Positions 27,674 to 37,095 are shown, counted from the first letter of the stretch. The stretch: 64,000 nucleotides of DNA from CBDCME01 sp965218865 (GCA_965218865.1 CBDCME010000080.1:1-64000); one strand, 5' to 3'. Translations and numbers: made by a program. The notes: a model not told the origin generated them from the letters alone.

Positions 27674-28777
27674 TTAGAGGGCGCTGAGGCGGACGGGGAG
27701 GCGTTTGCGGCCCCAGTTTCCCGGCGACGATTCGAGGATCCCAGCGCACGGCGTTCCGCAGGCTCGGCAGCAGCCGTCGCGGTTCAGGCCCCAGGCCGTC
27801 AGCAGGTGCGAATCGCGAGCGATGAGAGCTTCGCCGCAAACATGGCAAAAGGTGGTGTCCCGGGCGACATCGTGGACGTTGCCGACATAGACGTAACGCA
27901 GCCCGTTCTTGAGGCCGATTCGCCGGGCCCGGGCCAGGGTCGCGTGCGGCGTGTTGGGCTTGTCGGTCATTTTGTAATCGGGGTGGAAAGCGGTGAAGTG
28001 AAGCGGGACCTCAGGACCCAGGTTCTCCATCAGCCATTGGGTCATCACCTCGATCTCGGCAACCGAATCGTTTTCGTCCGGAATCAGGAGCGTCGTGATC
28101 TCGAACCAGACCTCGGTCTCGTGCTTGAGATAACGCAGGGTATCGAGGACCGGGTCCAGATGTCCCTTGGTGATCTTCCAGTAGAATTCCTCGCTGAAGG
28201 CCTTGAGATCGACGTTGGCGGCGTCCATGTGGGCGTAGAATTCCCGCCGGGGCTCGGGGCAGATATAGCCGGCGGTCACGGCCACGGACTTGATTCCGCG
28301 CTCGCGGCAGGCGTCGGCGACGTCGACGGCGTATTCGAGAAAGATGACGGGGTCGTTGTAGGTAAAGGCGACGCTCCGGCAGCCGAGTTTCTCGGCCGCG
28401 CGGGCGATGGCAGTGGGCGACGCCGCATCCGCCAGCTTGTCCATTTCCCGCGACTTGCTCATGTCCCAATTCTGGCAGAAATTGCAGGCCAGATTGCAGC
28501 CCGCGGTGCCGAAGGACAGCACCGGCGTGCCGGGCAGGAAATGGTTCAGCGGCTTCTTCTCGATCGGATCGACGCAAAATCCGCTGGAACGGCCGTAACT
28601 CGTCAGGACCATGCTGTCGTTGGCGCGCCCGCGAACGAAGCACAGGCCCCGCTGGCCCTCTTTCAATTTGCAATAGCGGGGACACAGATCGCACTCGATT
28701 CGGCCGTCGTCGAGTGGCCGCCAATAGCGCCCGGGAACGGTGCTCCCGCCCGTCAAGTTTTGGATTCCGTCCGCCAT
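27674..28777 (-). CDS. AmmeMemoRadiSam system radical SAM enzyme
   Basis: 367 residues. A radical SAM domain of the PflA-like type: the CNLACNFCQNWDMS motif supplies the 4Fe-4S cysteines (CxxxCxxC) and GTAGCN precedes it. There is an N-terminal cysteine segment (CDLCPRYCKLKEGQ) and a C-terminal one (FCHVCGEALI; CCRACGTPC) that may bind further metal. These are the features of the radical SAM member of the AmmeMemoRadiSam trio (with Memo and AMMECR1). The substrate is unknown. Divergent from the Memo-AMMECR1 gene with 105 bp between starts, strongly suggesting common function. Intact. Confidence 0.92.
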   Translation of the reverse strand: MADGIQNLTGGSTVPGRYWRPLDDGRIECDLCPRYCKLKEGQRGLCFVRGRANDSMVLTSYGRSSGFCVDPIEKKPLNHFLPGTPVLSFGTAGCNLACNFCQNWDMSKSREMDKLADAASPTAIARAAEKLGCRSVAFTYNDPVIFLEYAVDVADACRERGIKSVAVTAGYICPEPRREFYAHMDAANVDLKAFSEEFYWKITKGHLDPVLDTLRYLKHETEVWFEITTLLIPDENDSVAEIEVMTQWLMENLGPEVPLHFTAFHPDYKMTDKPNTPHATLARARRIGLKNGLRYVYVGNVHDVARDTTFCHVCGEALIARDSHLLTAWGLNRDGCCRACGTPCAGILESSPGNWGRKRLPVRLSAL

Positions 28778-28882
28778 CGACCTCGCCCGCGTAGGATTTG
28801 GCTTCGACCTGCCCTATCTATACCATAAGGCGCTCCGCCGAGCTTCGGTAGGGAAGGCCGATAAATTTCGGGTCTGGCTGCC

Positions 28883-30232
28883 ATGAACCACCGCGAACCG
28901 GCCGTGGCCGGGACATTTTATCCGGCCGACGCCGCCGAGCTCGGGAGCGCGGTGGAAGGTTATCTCACGGCCGCGACCAGGTATTCGGTAACCCCCAAGG
29001 CATTGGTCGCGCCGCACGCGGGTTACGTCTACTCCGGGCCGGTGGCGGGGACGGCGTACGCGACCCTGGAATCCGTAACCGACCGCGTCCGCCGCGTGGT
29101 TCTGCTCGGCCCCGCCCATCGGTTGGCCCTGCGCGGGTTTGCCGTGGCCAGCGCCGACACCTTCGTGACGCCGCTCGGCCCCGTGCCCGTCGATTGGTCG
29201 GCGCTGACGTCGGTCCTTCGCATGGGCGAGGTCCGGGTCCTGGACCAGGCCTTCGACGGCGAGCATTGCCTCGAAGTCCAACTGCCGTTCCTGCAAAAAA
29301 CACTGAACGACTTTTCACTCGTTCCGATCATCGTCGGCGATGCCTCGCCCGAGCAGGTCGAAAACCTGCTGGCGGCACTTTGGGGGGGGCCGGAAACCCT
29401 GGTCGTGATCAGCTCGGACCTTAGCCATTATCATGACTACGAAACCGCCAGCACTTTTGACACCGAGGCGAGCCATACGATCGAGCGCCTGCGTCCGGAT
29501 CTCATCGCCGATCACCAGGCTTGCGGCCGCCGGCCGATCAAGGGTCTCTTGCGGCGGGCCCGGGCCCTGGACTTGCGCGCAACGACCCTGGATTTGCGCA
29601 GTTCCGGCGACACCGCCGGCGGCCGCGACCGAGTCGTCGGTTACGGGGCGTACGCCTTCGAGTACGGCGGCGTGGCGCGCCTCGCCGAGGCCCAGCGCGG
29701 CCGACTTCTGGAAGTCGCCGCGGCCGCGATCGAGCACGGCTTCGTCGACGACACCCCCCCCGAGCCGAGCGGGGTCGAACGGCCCCTGTTGGCGTTCCGC
29801 GCCACATTCGTCACCCTGCAATTGGAGGGCAAACTGCGCGGTTGCGTCGGCTCCCTGGTGGCCAACGCGCCCTTGGTCGCCGACGTCGCCCAAAACGCCC
29901 ACAAGGCCGCCTTCGCCGACAGCCGCTTCAAGCGCTTGACCGAATCGGAGTCCGAACGCCTGCACATCGGCATTTCCATACTCAGCACGCCACGGCCGAT
30001 CCGCTTCCAGGGCGAGGACGACCTCGTCGCCCAACTCCAGCCCGATCGCGACGGCGTCATACTCGAGGAGGGCAACCGCCGCGCGACGTTCCTGCCTCAG
30101 GTGTGGGAGAGCATCCCGGTGGCGGCGGAGTTCCTGCGCCGCCTCAAGACCAAAGCCGGCTTGGCGGCCAACCACTGGTCGAATGCGATCAAGGCGTGGC
30201 GCTTCACCACGGAATCCTTCGCGCCGGATTGA
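28883..30232 (+). CDS. AmmeMemoRadiSam system fusion: Memo domain + AMMECR1 domain
   Basis: 449 residues. Residues about 1-265 are a Memo-type domain: PAVAGTFYPAD, LVAPHAGYVYSGPVAG, GPAHR, EHCLEVQLPFLQ, SSDLSHYHDY and GYGAYAFE hold the His, Asp and Cys residues of the metal site. Residues about 275-445 are an AMMECR1 domain with the diagnostic LRGCVGSL. In many genomes these are separate proteins A and B; here they form one chain. Paired divergently with the radical SAM gene. Probably cytoplasmic, with no signal peptide. The TGA stop coincides with the target triplet of the palindromic repeat that follows at 30233. Confidence 0.93.
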   Translation: MNHREPAVAGTFYPADAAELGSAVEGYLTAATRYSVTPKALVAPHAGYVYSGPVAGTAYATLESVTDRVRRVVLLGPAHRLALRGFAVASADTFVTPLGPVPVDWSALTSVLRMGEVRVLDQAFDGEHCLEVQLPFLQKTLNDFSLVPIIVGDASPEQVENLLAALWGGPETLVVISSDLSHYHDYETASTFDTEASHTIERLRPDLIADHQACGRRPIKGLLRRARALDLRATTLDLRSSGDTAGGRDRVVGYGAYAFEYGGVARLAEAQRGRLLEVAAAAIEHGFVDDTPPEPSGVERPLLAFRATFVTLQLEGKLRGCVGSLVANAPLVADVAQNAHKAAFADSRFKRLTESESERLHIGISILSTPRPIRFQGEDDLVAQLQPDRDGVILEEGNRRATFLPQVWESIPVAAEFLRRLKTKAGLAANHWSNAIKAWRFTTESFAPD

Positions 30233-30367
30233 CAGTCTGTTAGAAAACTCGCGGCGCCGGCCCCCGCCCCCTCCCGGCCACCCATATCAGCAACCTCTCG
30301 TGGGTGGCCGGGAGGGGGAGAGGGACAGACGCAAAATATGCGCGGACGCGCATTTTCGAACAAACAC
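30233..30367 (+). repeat. Palindromic MITE-like repeat, copy 5 (on a stop codon)
   Basis: 135 bp from CAGTCTGTTAGAAAACTCGC to TTTTCGAACAAACAC. The left flank is TGA, the stop codon of the Memo-AMMECR1 gene; the right flank is TTA. It lies between convergent genes. Confidence 0.88.
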
Positions 30368-30405
30368 TTAGGGCGGGCGGTCATCGGGTCCCGCCACACC
30401 TTTCG

Positions 30406-31047
30406 CTAGCCGCAAACCTTGTATTTCTCGGTCATCCGATCGATCCGGGCAAGGTCGCCGTCGGCGTTGTCGTAGGTGAGGAAAATTCGGACGTCGTCGA
30501 AATCGTGATCGTCCTTGTGGTCGTCGGCACCGATTTCGATGACCATGGGGCGGCCATCCTTGGTGGATTCATCGGGGCCCCTGTTCGGCCCGTGTTGAAG
30601 GACCTTTACGGCGGATGGGCACCAATCCCTGAAAATGAAAAATCCGCCGGATTTGTGCATCAGGCGCACCACGAGCCGGCGCCACACCCGCGCCGGAGGG
30701 AGGTCGATCGCTTGCTGTTCGATTTCGGCCTTGACCTCGACCAGCTTCTCGATTTCCCCGTCGACAACCAAAAAGACCTGCACGAGTTGCTCCCATCTCG
30801 CGTCCCGAGAAAAGTAAAGCTTGGGAGCGGGGGATTCCCCGGCCGCCGTCTGGTTGGGCGGCAGATCGATCCCCAGTTGCCAAAGGCCATCGCCATTAGC
30901 GCCGGCCCGTGCGCCGATCAGGAGGGCGAAGACGGCGAAAACGAGACCCAGAGAGTGGCGAAATGCGCCGCTAAAACGTGTCGTCATCGACCGTTTCAAC
31001 GTCTTTCCGATGACGTGGCCCTGGCGAAGGGAAATTTCGTTCGACAT
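30406..31047 (-). CDS. Secreted protein of unknown function
   Basis: 213 residues if started at ATG 31047, which has GAGGAAAG eight bases upstream. A hydrophobic segment (HSLGLVFAVFALLIGARAGA) followed by a small-residue cleavage area suggests export; an internal ATG at 30987 would give a more normal-length signal peptide. The mature part contains GLWQLGIDLPPNQTAAGE, VQVFLVVDGEIEKLVEVKAE and a terminal KYKVCG, and I recognise no family. Convergent with the Memo-AMMECR1 gene and divergent from the MATE exporter. Intact. Confidence 0.65.
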   Translation of the reverse strand: MSNEISLRQGHVIGKTLKRSMTTRFSGAFRHSLGLVFAVFALLIGARAGANGDGLWQLGIDLPPNQTAAGESPAPKLYFSRDARWEQLVQVFLVVDGEIEKLVEVKAEIEQQAIDLPPARVWRRLVVRLMHKSGGFFIFRDWCPSAVKVLQHGPNRGPDESTKDGRPMVIEIGADDHKDDHDFDDVRIFLTYDNADGDLARIDRMTEKYKVCG

Positions 31048-31228
31048 GCGCGCTTTCCTCATCCGAGCGTCGTTGGCAAAACTCTATAAACTTCGTCCGC
31101 TCCTTGCCAGCGCAAAGAAGACTCGCGGCCAGAGCAGCGATCCAGTTCTTCCGGCGAGGAGGACGGTCGTGTAGGTTTGGGCGCTCATGACCATGCGCCA
31201 TCGCGTTCCAGAGGGAATAGGGAGGCCG

Positions 31229-32563
31229 ATGTCCACCCTCGACCATGTGGTTCGCACGTTGCGGCTGGCCTTTCCCGTGATGCTCGCGCGCGCCGGAATC
31301 CTGGTCATGGTCGCGGTCGATACGGCGATGACCGGTCATTACGGCGCCACCGATCTGGCCTATTACGGGCTTGGGCTGGCGCCTCAGATCGTCATTCTGA
31401 TGACGGGCATCGGGTTGCTCATCGGCACCATGGTGCTGACGGCGCAGGCCGACGGCGCGGGCGAGCTAAGTGCCTGCGGTCGGATCTGGCGGTTGGGGCT
31501 CATGCTCGCCGCCACGATTGGCGTGGCTCTCTTGTTCGTCTGTCAAACCGGGCCGCTGTTCTACACCGCCGTCGGGCAATCGGCCGATTTCGCCGCCGGC
31601 GCGGGCGCGGTGATGGCGATGTTCGGCTTGGGTATCCCGGCCTTGTTCCTGCACGCGGTGACGAGTTTCTTCCTCGAGGGCATCAGTCGTCCGCTGCCGG
31701 GAATGCTGGTCATGCTCGGCGCCAACATTGCCAACGCGTTCCTGAACTGGGTGTTTATTTTCGGAAATCTGGGGGCCGAGGCGTTGGGTGCCGAAGGCGC
31801 CGCGCTCGCCACCACGATCGTGCGTTGGTTGATGTTTTTGTCCCTGGCCGTTTACGTCTTGGCGATGAAGGACCATTCCCGGTACGGATTGCGCGGCCCC
31901 ATCACCGATGCCGCCGGAATTCTTCAGCGCCTCCTGGCCATTGGGCTGCCGCTGGCGTTCGCCCACGGACTCGAGGCCGGTGCGTTTGCCTCGCTGACTC
32001 TGTTCGCCGGCCTCCTGGGAACGGTGACGCTGGGAGGTTTTCAGGTGGCGATGAACCTGGTCGCCATCGTCTTCATGTTGGCCCTGGGTTTTTCGACCGC
32101 GGCCAGCGTCCGGGTCGGCAACGCCGTCGGACGCGGCGATGCGCTCGGCACCCGGCGCGCGGGGTGGGTCGCGGTCGCGCTCGCGGTCGCGGTGATGGCC
32201 ACCTTTACCGTTGTCCTCGCGGCATTTCCTCGCCAGTTCGCGGCCATCTACAGCAACGATCCCCTGATCGTGGCGAGCGCGATTCCGACGATCACGGTTG
32301 CCGCCATGGTCCTGATCGTGGATGGCGCCCAAGGCGTCCTCGTCGGTGCCTTGCGCGGCCTCGCCGACGTCGCCGTGCCATCGCTCGCCTATCTGCTGGC
32401 GCTTTGGGGTCTGATGGTGCCCCTGGCCTATGTGTACGGGGTCCAGCGGGAAGGCGGCGGTCCGGCCCTCATGTTCGCCTTGTTCGTTGGCCTCACTGTC
32501 CTGACGGTGATGTTGGGTTTTCGCTTCGCCCAGGTCACCCGGTGGCTTGCCGCGCGGGCGTGA
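31229..32563 (+). CDS. MATE-family multidrug/solute efflux transporter
   Basis: 444 residues from ATG 31229, chosen because GGGAGG stands directly upstream; the ATG at 31187 lacks such a site. Twelve hydrophobic segments are apparent, arranged as two similar halves, for example LRLAFPVMLARAGILVMVAV, LAPQIVILMTGIGLLIGTMV and GLPLAFAHGLEAGAF. MATE proteins export cationic drugs or metabolites using Na+ or H+ gradients. Located at the inner membrane. The substrate cannot be inferred. Monocistronic, 56 bp before chvI. Confidence 0.9.
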   Translation: MSTLDHVVRTLRLAFPVMLARAGILVMVAVDTAMTGHYGATDLAYYGLGLAPQIVILMTGIGLLIGTMVLTAQADGAGELSACGRIWRLGLMLAATIGVALLFVCQTGPLFYTAVGQSADFAAGAGAVMAMFGLGIPALFLHAVTSFFLEGISRPLPGMLVMLGANIANAFLNWVFIFGNLGAEALGAEGAALATTIVRWLMFLSLAVYVLAMKDHSRYGLRGPITDAAGILQRLLAIGLPLAFAHGLEAGAFASLTLFAGLLGTVTLGGFQVAMNLVAIVFMLALGFSTAASVRVGNAVGRGDALGTRRAGWVAVALAVAVMATFTVVLAAFPRQFAAIYSNDPLIVASAIPTITVAAMVLIVDGAQGVLVGALRGLADVAVPSLAYLLALWGLMVPLAYVYGVQREGGGPALMFALFVGLTVLTVMLGFRFAQVTRWLAARA

Positions 32564-32619
32564 CAATGGCAAATTGGTTTTTCCGGTTATAGAATTGATC
32601 GATCGCGCGAGGAACCGCC

Positions 32620-33321
32620 GTGCCCCCAACGATTGCCCTGGTCGACGACGACCAAAATTTACTGGCCTCGGTTTCCATGGCCCTCGAGGCCGAGGGATTC
32701 CAGGTCCGAACCTTTTCCGACGGCGGCGAAGCCCTGCGCGAACTGGTGGCGCGGCCAGTCGACATCGCCATACTGGATATCAAAATGCCGCGCATGGACG
32801 GCATGGAAGTGCTGAGCCGCCTACGCCGGCATTCGAGCCTGCCGGTGATCTTCCTCACTTCGAAGGATGAGGAAATTGACGAAATCCTCGGACTCAAGAT
32901 GGGGGCCGACGACTACATCAAGAAGCCCTTCTCGCAGCGTCTTTTGATCGAACGGATCCGCACTCTTATTCGCCGCGAGGAGTTGTCGCGGGAACGGGAA
33001 AGCCCGTCGAGCCGGGGCGAAATGATGGTCCGGGGTGATCTCGTTCTCGATCCGGCCCGGCACCAGTGCAGCTGGCGGGGCGAGCCGGTGGTGCTGACGG
33101 TGACCGAATTTCTGATCCTCAAATCGCTCGTTCATCGTCCTGGCCACGTGCGCAGCCGCGATCAGCTGATGGATGCCGCGTACGACGACAGCGTCTATGT
33201 CGACGACCGCACGATCGATAGCCACATCAAGCGCATGCGCAAGAAATTCAAGGCTCTAGACTCCGGTTTCACGCAGATCGAAACCTTGTACGGTGTCGGT
33301 TACCGCTACAACGAGAAATGA
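32620..33321 (+). CDS. chvI: Response regulator ChvI (OmpR/PhoB type)
   Basis: 233 residues from GTG 32620 with GAGGAA upstream. The receiver domain shows ALVDDDQN (acidic pocket), DIAILDIKMPRMDGME with the phospho-acceptor Asp near residue 52, and FLTSKDEE. The C-terminal winged helix ends GVGYRYNEK, with DDRTIDSHIKRMRKKF as recognition-helix region. Overlaps chvG by 4 bp (ATGA). ChvI with ChvG controls acid and envelope-stress responses, exopolysaccharide and host-associated traits in alphaproteobacteria. Confidence 0.93.
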   Translation: MPPTIALVDDDQNLLASVSMALEAEGFQVRTFSDGGEALRELVARPVDIAILDIKMPRMDGMEVLSRLRRHSSLPVIFLTSKDEEIDEILGLKMGADDYIKKPFSQRLLIERIRTLIRREELSRERESPSSRGEMMVRGDLVLDPARHQCSWRGEPVVLTVTEFLILKSLVHRPGHVRSRDQLMDAAYDDSVYVDDRTIDSHIKRMRKKFKALDSGFTQIETLYGVGYRYNEK

Positions 33322-34973
33322 CTGCTTGCCAGGCGATGGTTGTGCCCACGAGCCCGCAGCGCAACACGGCCGCATCGCCGGTTCCCGGCGGGGCCACGGA
33401 CAAGCGCCGATTCTCGCCGCTGACACAGCGCATCCTGGCGATCAATCTCTTGCCCCTGGCGATCGTGGTGGGCGGGTTGTTGTATCTCGGCGAGTACCGG
33501 CTCGGTCTGATCGACGCCAAGGCGGCGGCATTGCGGACCCAGGGCGAAATCATCGCCGGGGCCCTGGGAGAACACGTGATTACCGAAATGAACGCGGGGG
33601 CGCCGCGAATCGACCCCGAGGCCGCCCGTCAGATGGTTCGCCGGCTGGTGGCGCCGATCAAGACGAGGGCGCGGCTCTTCGACTCGGGTCGCGCCCTGGT
33701 CGCCGACAGTTGGCGCTTGCTGAGCGTCGGCGGGGTTGTCGAGACCAAGGAACTTCCGCCACTGCCCACGCCATTTCCCGATCAGGCGCTGGACACCCTC
33801 GACCAATGGATCGACTGGGGCCTGTTCAGCGCCGTCGAACCAAGCGTCAGCGGCGGCGCCGACGGAGCGGCTGAAACAAACGAGTTGGACGCGGCCCTGG
33901 CTGGCGAGCCGGCCCGGGTCTTGCGCGACGGCGGCGAGGCGGGCTTGATCCTCTCCGTCGCGGTTCCGGTGCAACACTTCAAGCACGTGCAAGGCGCGCT
34001 GGTACTTTCGACGACGCTCAAGGACGTCGAGGAAAGCGTCGGGCACGTCCGCTACAGAATTCTGCAGCTTTCGGCCTTCGCCATCGCCGTGTCGGTTCTG
34101 TTGTCGATCTATCTCGCCAGTACCATCGCGCATCCGGTGCGACGCCTGGCCGCGGCCGCCGACGCCGTGCGCCATCGCCACGATCGGGCGATCGAGATAC
34201 CGGATTTCTCGGCCCGCGGAGACGAGATCGGCGACCTCTCCGTCGCCCTCGACGACATGACCAAGGCCTTGAGGTTACGGATGGACGCGATCGAGCGCTT
34301 CGCCGCCGACGTCAGCCACGAGATCAAGAACCCCTTGTCGTCGTTGCGCAGCGCGGTCGAAACGGCGGCTCGCGTCAAGGACCCGGAGCAACAGAAGAAA
34401 CTGATGTCCATCATTCTCGAGGATGTGCAGCGTCTCGACCGCTTGATCAGCGATATATCCGGCGCCTCCCGACTCGACGCCGAACTCTCGCGGGCCGAGA
34501 GCACTCAAGTGAACGTCGGCGAGATGCTCTCCGCCCTGGTCGAAATCTACCGGGCCACCGGGGGACGGCCCAGTGGGACCCTCGAACTCAACATTTCGAC
34601 GCCGGATGGTCTGATCGTCTCGGGGGTCGAACGCCGCCTGGTACAGGTGTTTCAGAACCTGATCGCCAACGCCCAGTCGTTCAGCCCTCCGGACGCGGTG
34701 ATCAAACTGTCGGCCCGCCGCGACGGGGATTGGATCGAGGTGGTCGTGGACGACGACGGGCCGGGCCTGCCGGCGGCGAAGCTCGAAGCGGTATTCGACC
34801 GCTTTTACAGCGAGCGCCCGGCGGGCGAAAAATTCAGCACCCATTCGGGATTGGGACTCAGTATTTCGAAGCAGATCGTCGAAGCCCACCGAGGACTCAT
34901 CTGGGCCGAGAACCGAGGCCCCGACCCCGATAACCCCGACGGCGCCCAATTCGTTGTCCGGTTGCCGATTTGA
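33318..34973 (+). CDS. chvG: Sensor histidine kinase ChvG
   Basis: 551 residues. Membrane segment near 40-60 (ILAINLLPLAIVVGGLLYLG), a periplasmic stimulus-sensing domain, a second membrane segment (LSAFAIAVSVLLSIYLASTI), then a HAMP region, HisKA with VSHEIKNPLSSLRSAVE (phospho-His) and an ATPase domain with NLIANAQSF, DDDGPGLPAA and GLGLSISKQIVEAHRG. Domain order and the companion chvI identify it. Unlike many alphaproteobacteria, no hprK or PTS gene follows; a peptidase pseudogene does. Confidence 0.93.
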   Translation: MTACQAMVVPTSPQRNTAASPVPGGATDKRRFSPLTQRILAINLLPLAIVVGGLLYLGEYRLGLIDAKAAALRTQGEIIAGALGEHVITEMNAGAPRIDPEAARQMVRRLVAPIKTRARLFDSGRALVADSWRLLSVGGVVETKELPPLPTPFPDQALDTLDQWIDWGLFSAVEPSVSGGADGAAETNELDAALAGEPARVLRDGGEAGLILSVAVPVQHFKHVQGALVLSTTLKDVEESVGHVRYRILQLSAFAIAVSVLLSIYLASTIAHPVRRLAAAADAVRHRHDRAIEIPDFSARGDEIGDLSVALDDMTKALRLRMDAIERFAADVSHEIKNPLSSLRSAVETAARVKDPEQQKKLMSIILEDVQRLDRLISDISGASRLDAELSRAESTQVNVGEMLSALVEIYRATGGRPSGTLELNISTPDGLIVSGVERRLVQVFQNLIANAQSFSPPDAVIKLSARRDGDWIEVVVDDDGPGLPAAKLEAVFDRFYSERPAGEKFSTHSGLGLSISKQIVEAHRGLIWAENRGPDPDNPDGAQFVVRLPI

Positions 34974-34977
34974 AGTC

Positions 34978-35995
34978 ATGACCATTAATCGTCGAATCAT
35001 CGCCCTCGTCGTAATCCTGTTGACGGGCGGCCAGGCCGAATTAAGCCGTGCCGAAACGCCTCCGCGCTTGGAATTGCCCGTCGACTGCGAGATCGGCGAC
35101 ACCTGCTCGATTCAGAATTATTTCGACCATGATCCGGGGCCGGAGCACCGCGACTACGCCTGTGGCTCGTTGGCCTACGACGGTCACTCGGGCACCGACT
35201 TCCGGGTCCCCGACTTGTTGAGCATGCAGCGCGGCGTGCGGGTGGTCGCTTCGGCGCCGGGACGGGTCCGCGCCGCGCGCGACGAGATGGCCGACATCGA
35301 CATCCGGGACATCGGCGAGAAGGCGGTGAAGAACATGGAGGCGGGTAATGCCGTCGTCATCGTTCACGACGGGGGTTGGGAAACCCAATACAGTCATTTG
35401 CGTCTGGGCAGCGTCGTCGTCCGTCCGGGGACGGACGTCGACGTGGGGCAGACCCTGGGCATGATCGGCATGTCGGGAAAAGCCGCCTTTCCCCATGTCC
35501 ATTTCGAGATTCGCCACGGTGGCGAATCGATCGATCCTTTTATTGGCCTCGGGACGCCCAGGGATTGCGGGGCCGGCGCGGATCCGCTCTGGTCGGAAAC
35601 GGCCATGGCGCGGCTCGACTATACGCCGACTGGCCTTCTCGCCGCCGGATTCGCCACCGCCTAAACCGAATTGGAAGGCGGCGAGGCGGGGCGACTACGA
35701 CGCCGAGACGTTACCGGAAAAGGCTCCGGCCTTGGTTTTCTGGGTCAGCATATTCGGCGTTCGAGATGGCGACGAAGGCCACTCCCGGATCGTCGCCCCA
35801 AACGGTACGCTGATCTCCGAAACGACCTGGACGCACGACCGGACCCAGGCTCAATGGTTCGGATTCGTGGGACGCAAACGCAAGACTCCGGGTTGGGATC
35901 CGGGCATCTACCGGGGCGAATATTCCCTGTTCCACGGCGACGATTCGCTGGCAGAACCATTCCTTAGAGTCGAGCACGAAATCGAGATTCCCTGA
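34978..35995 (+). pseudogene. M23 family metallopeptidase (LytM-like), frameshifted near C-terminus
   Basis: Starts at ATG 34978 with a signal peptide (RRIIALVVILLTGGQAELSR). The LytM/peptidase M23 core is seen as YDGHSGTDFRV, VIVHDGGWETQYSHL and FPHVHFEIRHGG, with the HxH of the zinc site. The first frame ends TAA at 35664 after GLLAAGFATA, whereas the C-terminal domain (PKPNWKAARRGDYDAE to FLRVEHEIEIP) lies in the next frame and ends TGA at 35995. A 1-base loss near 35655 explains this. The core peptidase may still be made. Its role would be periplasmic peptidoglycan cleavage. The TGA stop is the target triplet of the following palindromic repeat. Confidence 0.85.
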
Positions 35996-36129
35996 GTGTT
36001 TGTTCGAAAATGCGCGTCCGCACATTTTTTGCGTCGGCACCGGCCCTCTCCCCCTCCCGGCCACCCACGAGAGTATGTGGGTGGCCGGGAGGGGGAGAGG
36101 GCCGGTGCCGCGAGTTTTCGAACAGACTG
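35996..36129 (-). repeat. Palindromic MITE-like repeat, copy 6 (inverted, on a stop codon)
   Basis: 134 bp in the opposite orientation to the other copies: begins GTGTTTGTTCGAAAATGCGC and ends CGCGAGTTTTCGAACAGACTG. Left flank TGA (the M23 gene stop), right flank TAA. The loop of the large palindrome is shortened (CCCACGAGAGTATGTGGG). Confidence 0.9.
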
Positions 36130-36155
36130 TAAGGGACGGCCCGCCAATCGTCTTC

Positions 36156-36324
36156 TCAGTGGACGCTTACCGGATCGAGCTCGCGCTGGCGCGGCGGCGT
36201 GAATTTCGAAGGCCGACCGATCGTCGACGACGATCTCCTTGACGTAGGCCAGGCGCGGCACCCCAAGAGAAAGCAACGCGCCCGGCGAAATGCGCCGCAA
36301 ACCGTTACGCAGGTGTCCGGTCAT
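36156..36324 (-). pseudogene. DUF1150 family protein, internally deleted
   Basis: The minus strand from ATG 36324 (AAGGAGAAACG upstream) reads SLGVPRLAYVKEIVVDDRSAFEIHAA, the conserved first half of DUF1150. The family's typical ending, close to DLDPVSVH, is found as LDPVSVH followed by TGA (36156) but in another frame and only about 10 codons later, so roughly a dozen codons plus a frame are lost. DUF1150 genes normally stand next to hsp20 in alphaproteobacteria, as here. Function unknown. Confidence 0.7.
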
Positions 36325-36365
36325 GTTCGTTTCTCCTTTTTTTGCGCCTGTTCCGGCGGCTGATT

Positions 36366-36836
36366 CAGTCCCCGCGCCGATCCGGTCCCTCGGTTCGGAC
36401 GGCCTGGGCGGCTTCGGCCCCGCCCTTGGCGGTGCGGATTTCTATGGTGCGCCGCCCGGGCCTCGGGCTTCGGCCGTACCAAGTCGACGTGCAGAAGACC
36501 CGACCGCAGCGTCGCGTCCGTCACCTCGATGCCCTCGGCGAGAACAAAATTGCGCTGGAACTGGCGCGCCGCTATGCCGCGATGCAGATACTTCCGGGCC
36601 GCATCCTCCTCTTGTCGACCGCGAACGATCAATTGGTTGTCCTCGATGACGATGCTCAGATCCTCGGCGTTGAAGCCGGCCAGGGCGAGGGTGATCCGCA
36701 AGCGGTCGGCGCCGATCTGCTCGACGTTGTAGGGCGGGTAGCCGTCAGTTCCCGAACGCGTCACCCGATCGAGCATCTGCTCGAACTGATCGAAGCCGAG
36801 AAGCAAGGGATTGTTGAACAGAGAAACGCGCGTCAC
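36366..36836 (-). pseudogene. Hsp20 small heat-shock protein, C-terminal frameshift
   Basis: From GTG 36836 (AAGGAGGAGG upstream) the product begins TRVSLFNNPLLLGFDQFEQM and carries an alpha-crystallin domain (YPPYNVEQIGADRLRITLAL, GRQEEDAARKYLHRGIAARQ, RNFVLAEGIEV). One extra G near 36455 shifts the frame; without it the chain would end RTIEIRTAKGGAEAAQAV and stop at 36366, as in relatives. In the present sequence the frame runs on to 36321. The chaperone core is complete, so partial function is possible. Followed by the DUF1150 remnant. Confidence 0.85.
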
Positions 36837-37095
36837 GCCGCATCCTCCTCCTTGTGAGCGAGCCACGACATCATGGGCCCCGCATGGGCACCCTTCGCGC
36901 CGGTCCATCAGGACCCGGCCGACTCTCGATATGGGGACGAAAGCCCCGATATCAAGGCCCCCGGGCTGGCGACGGCCTCGCCGCGCCGGCGGTCGGGCGC
37001 TTGCAAATGGAGGAGGCGCTCGGTATAAACGTGGCCTCTGGGGTGACGCATCGGTCCGAGTCCCCGGCATTTCGCTTGGCCCGAGGGGAAATCGC

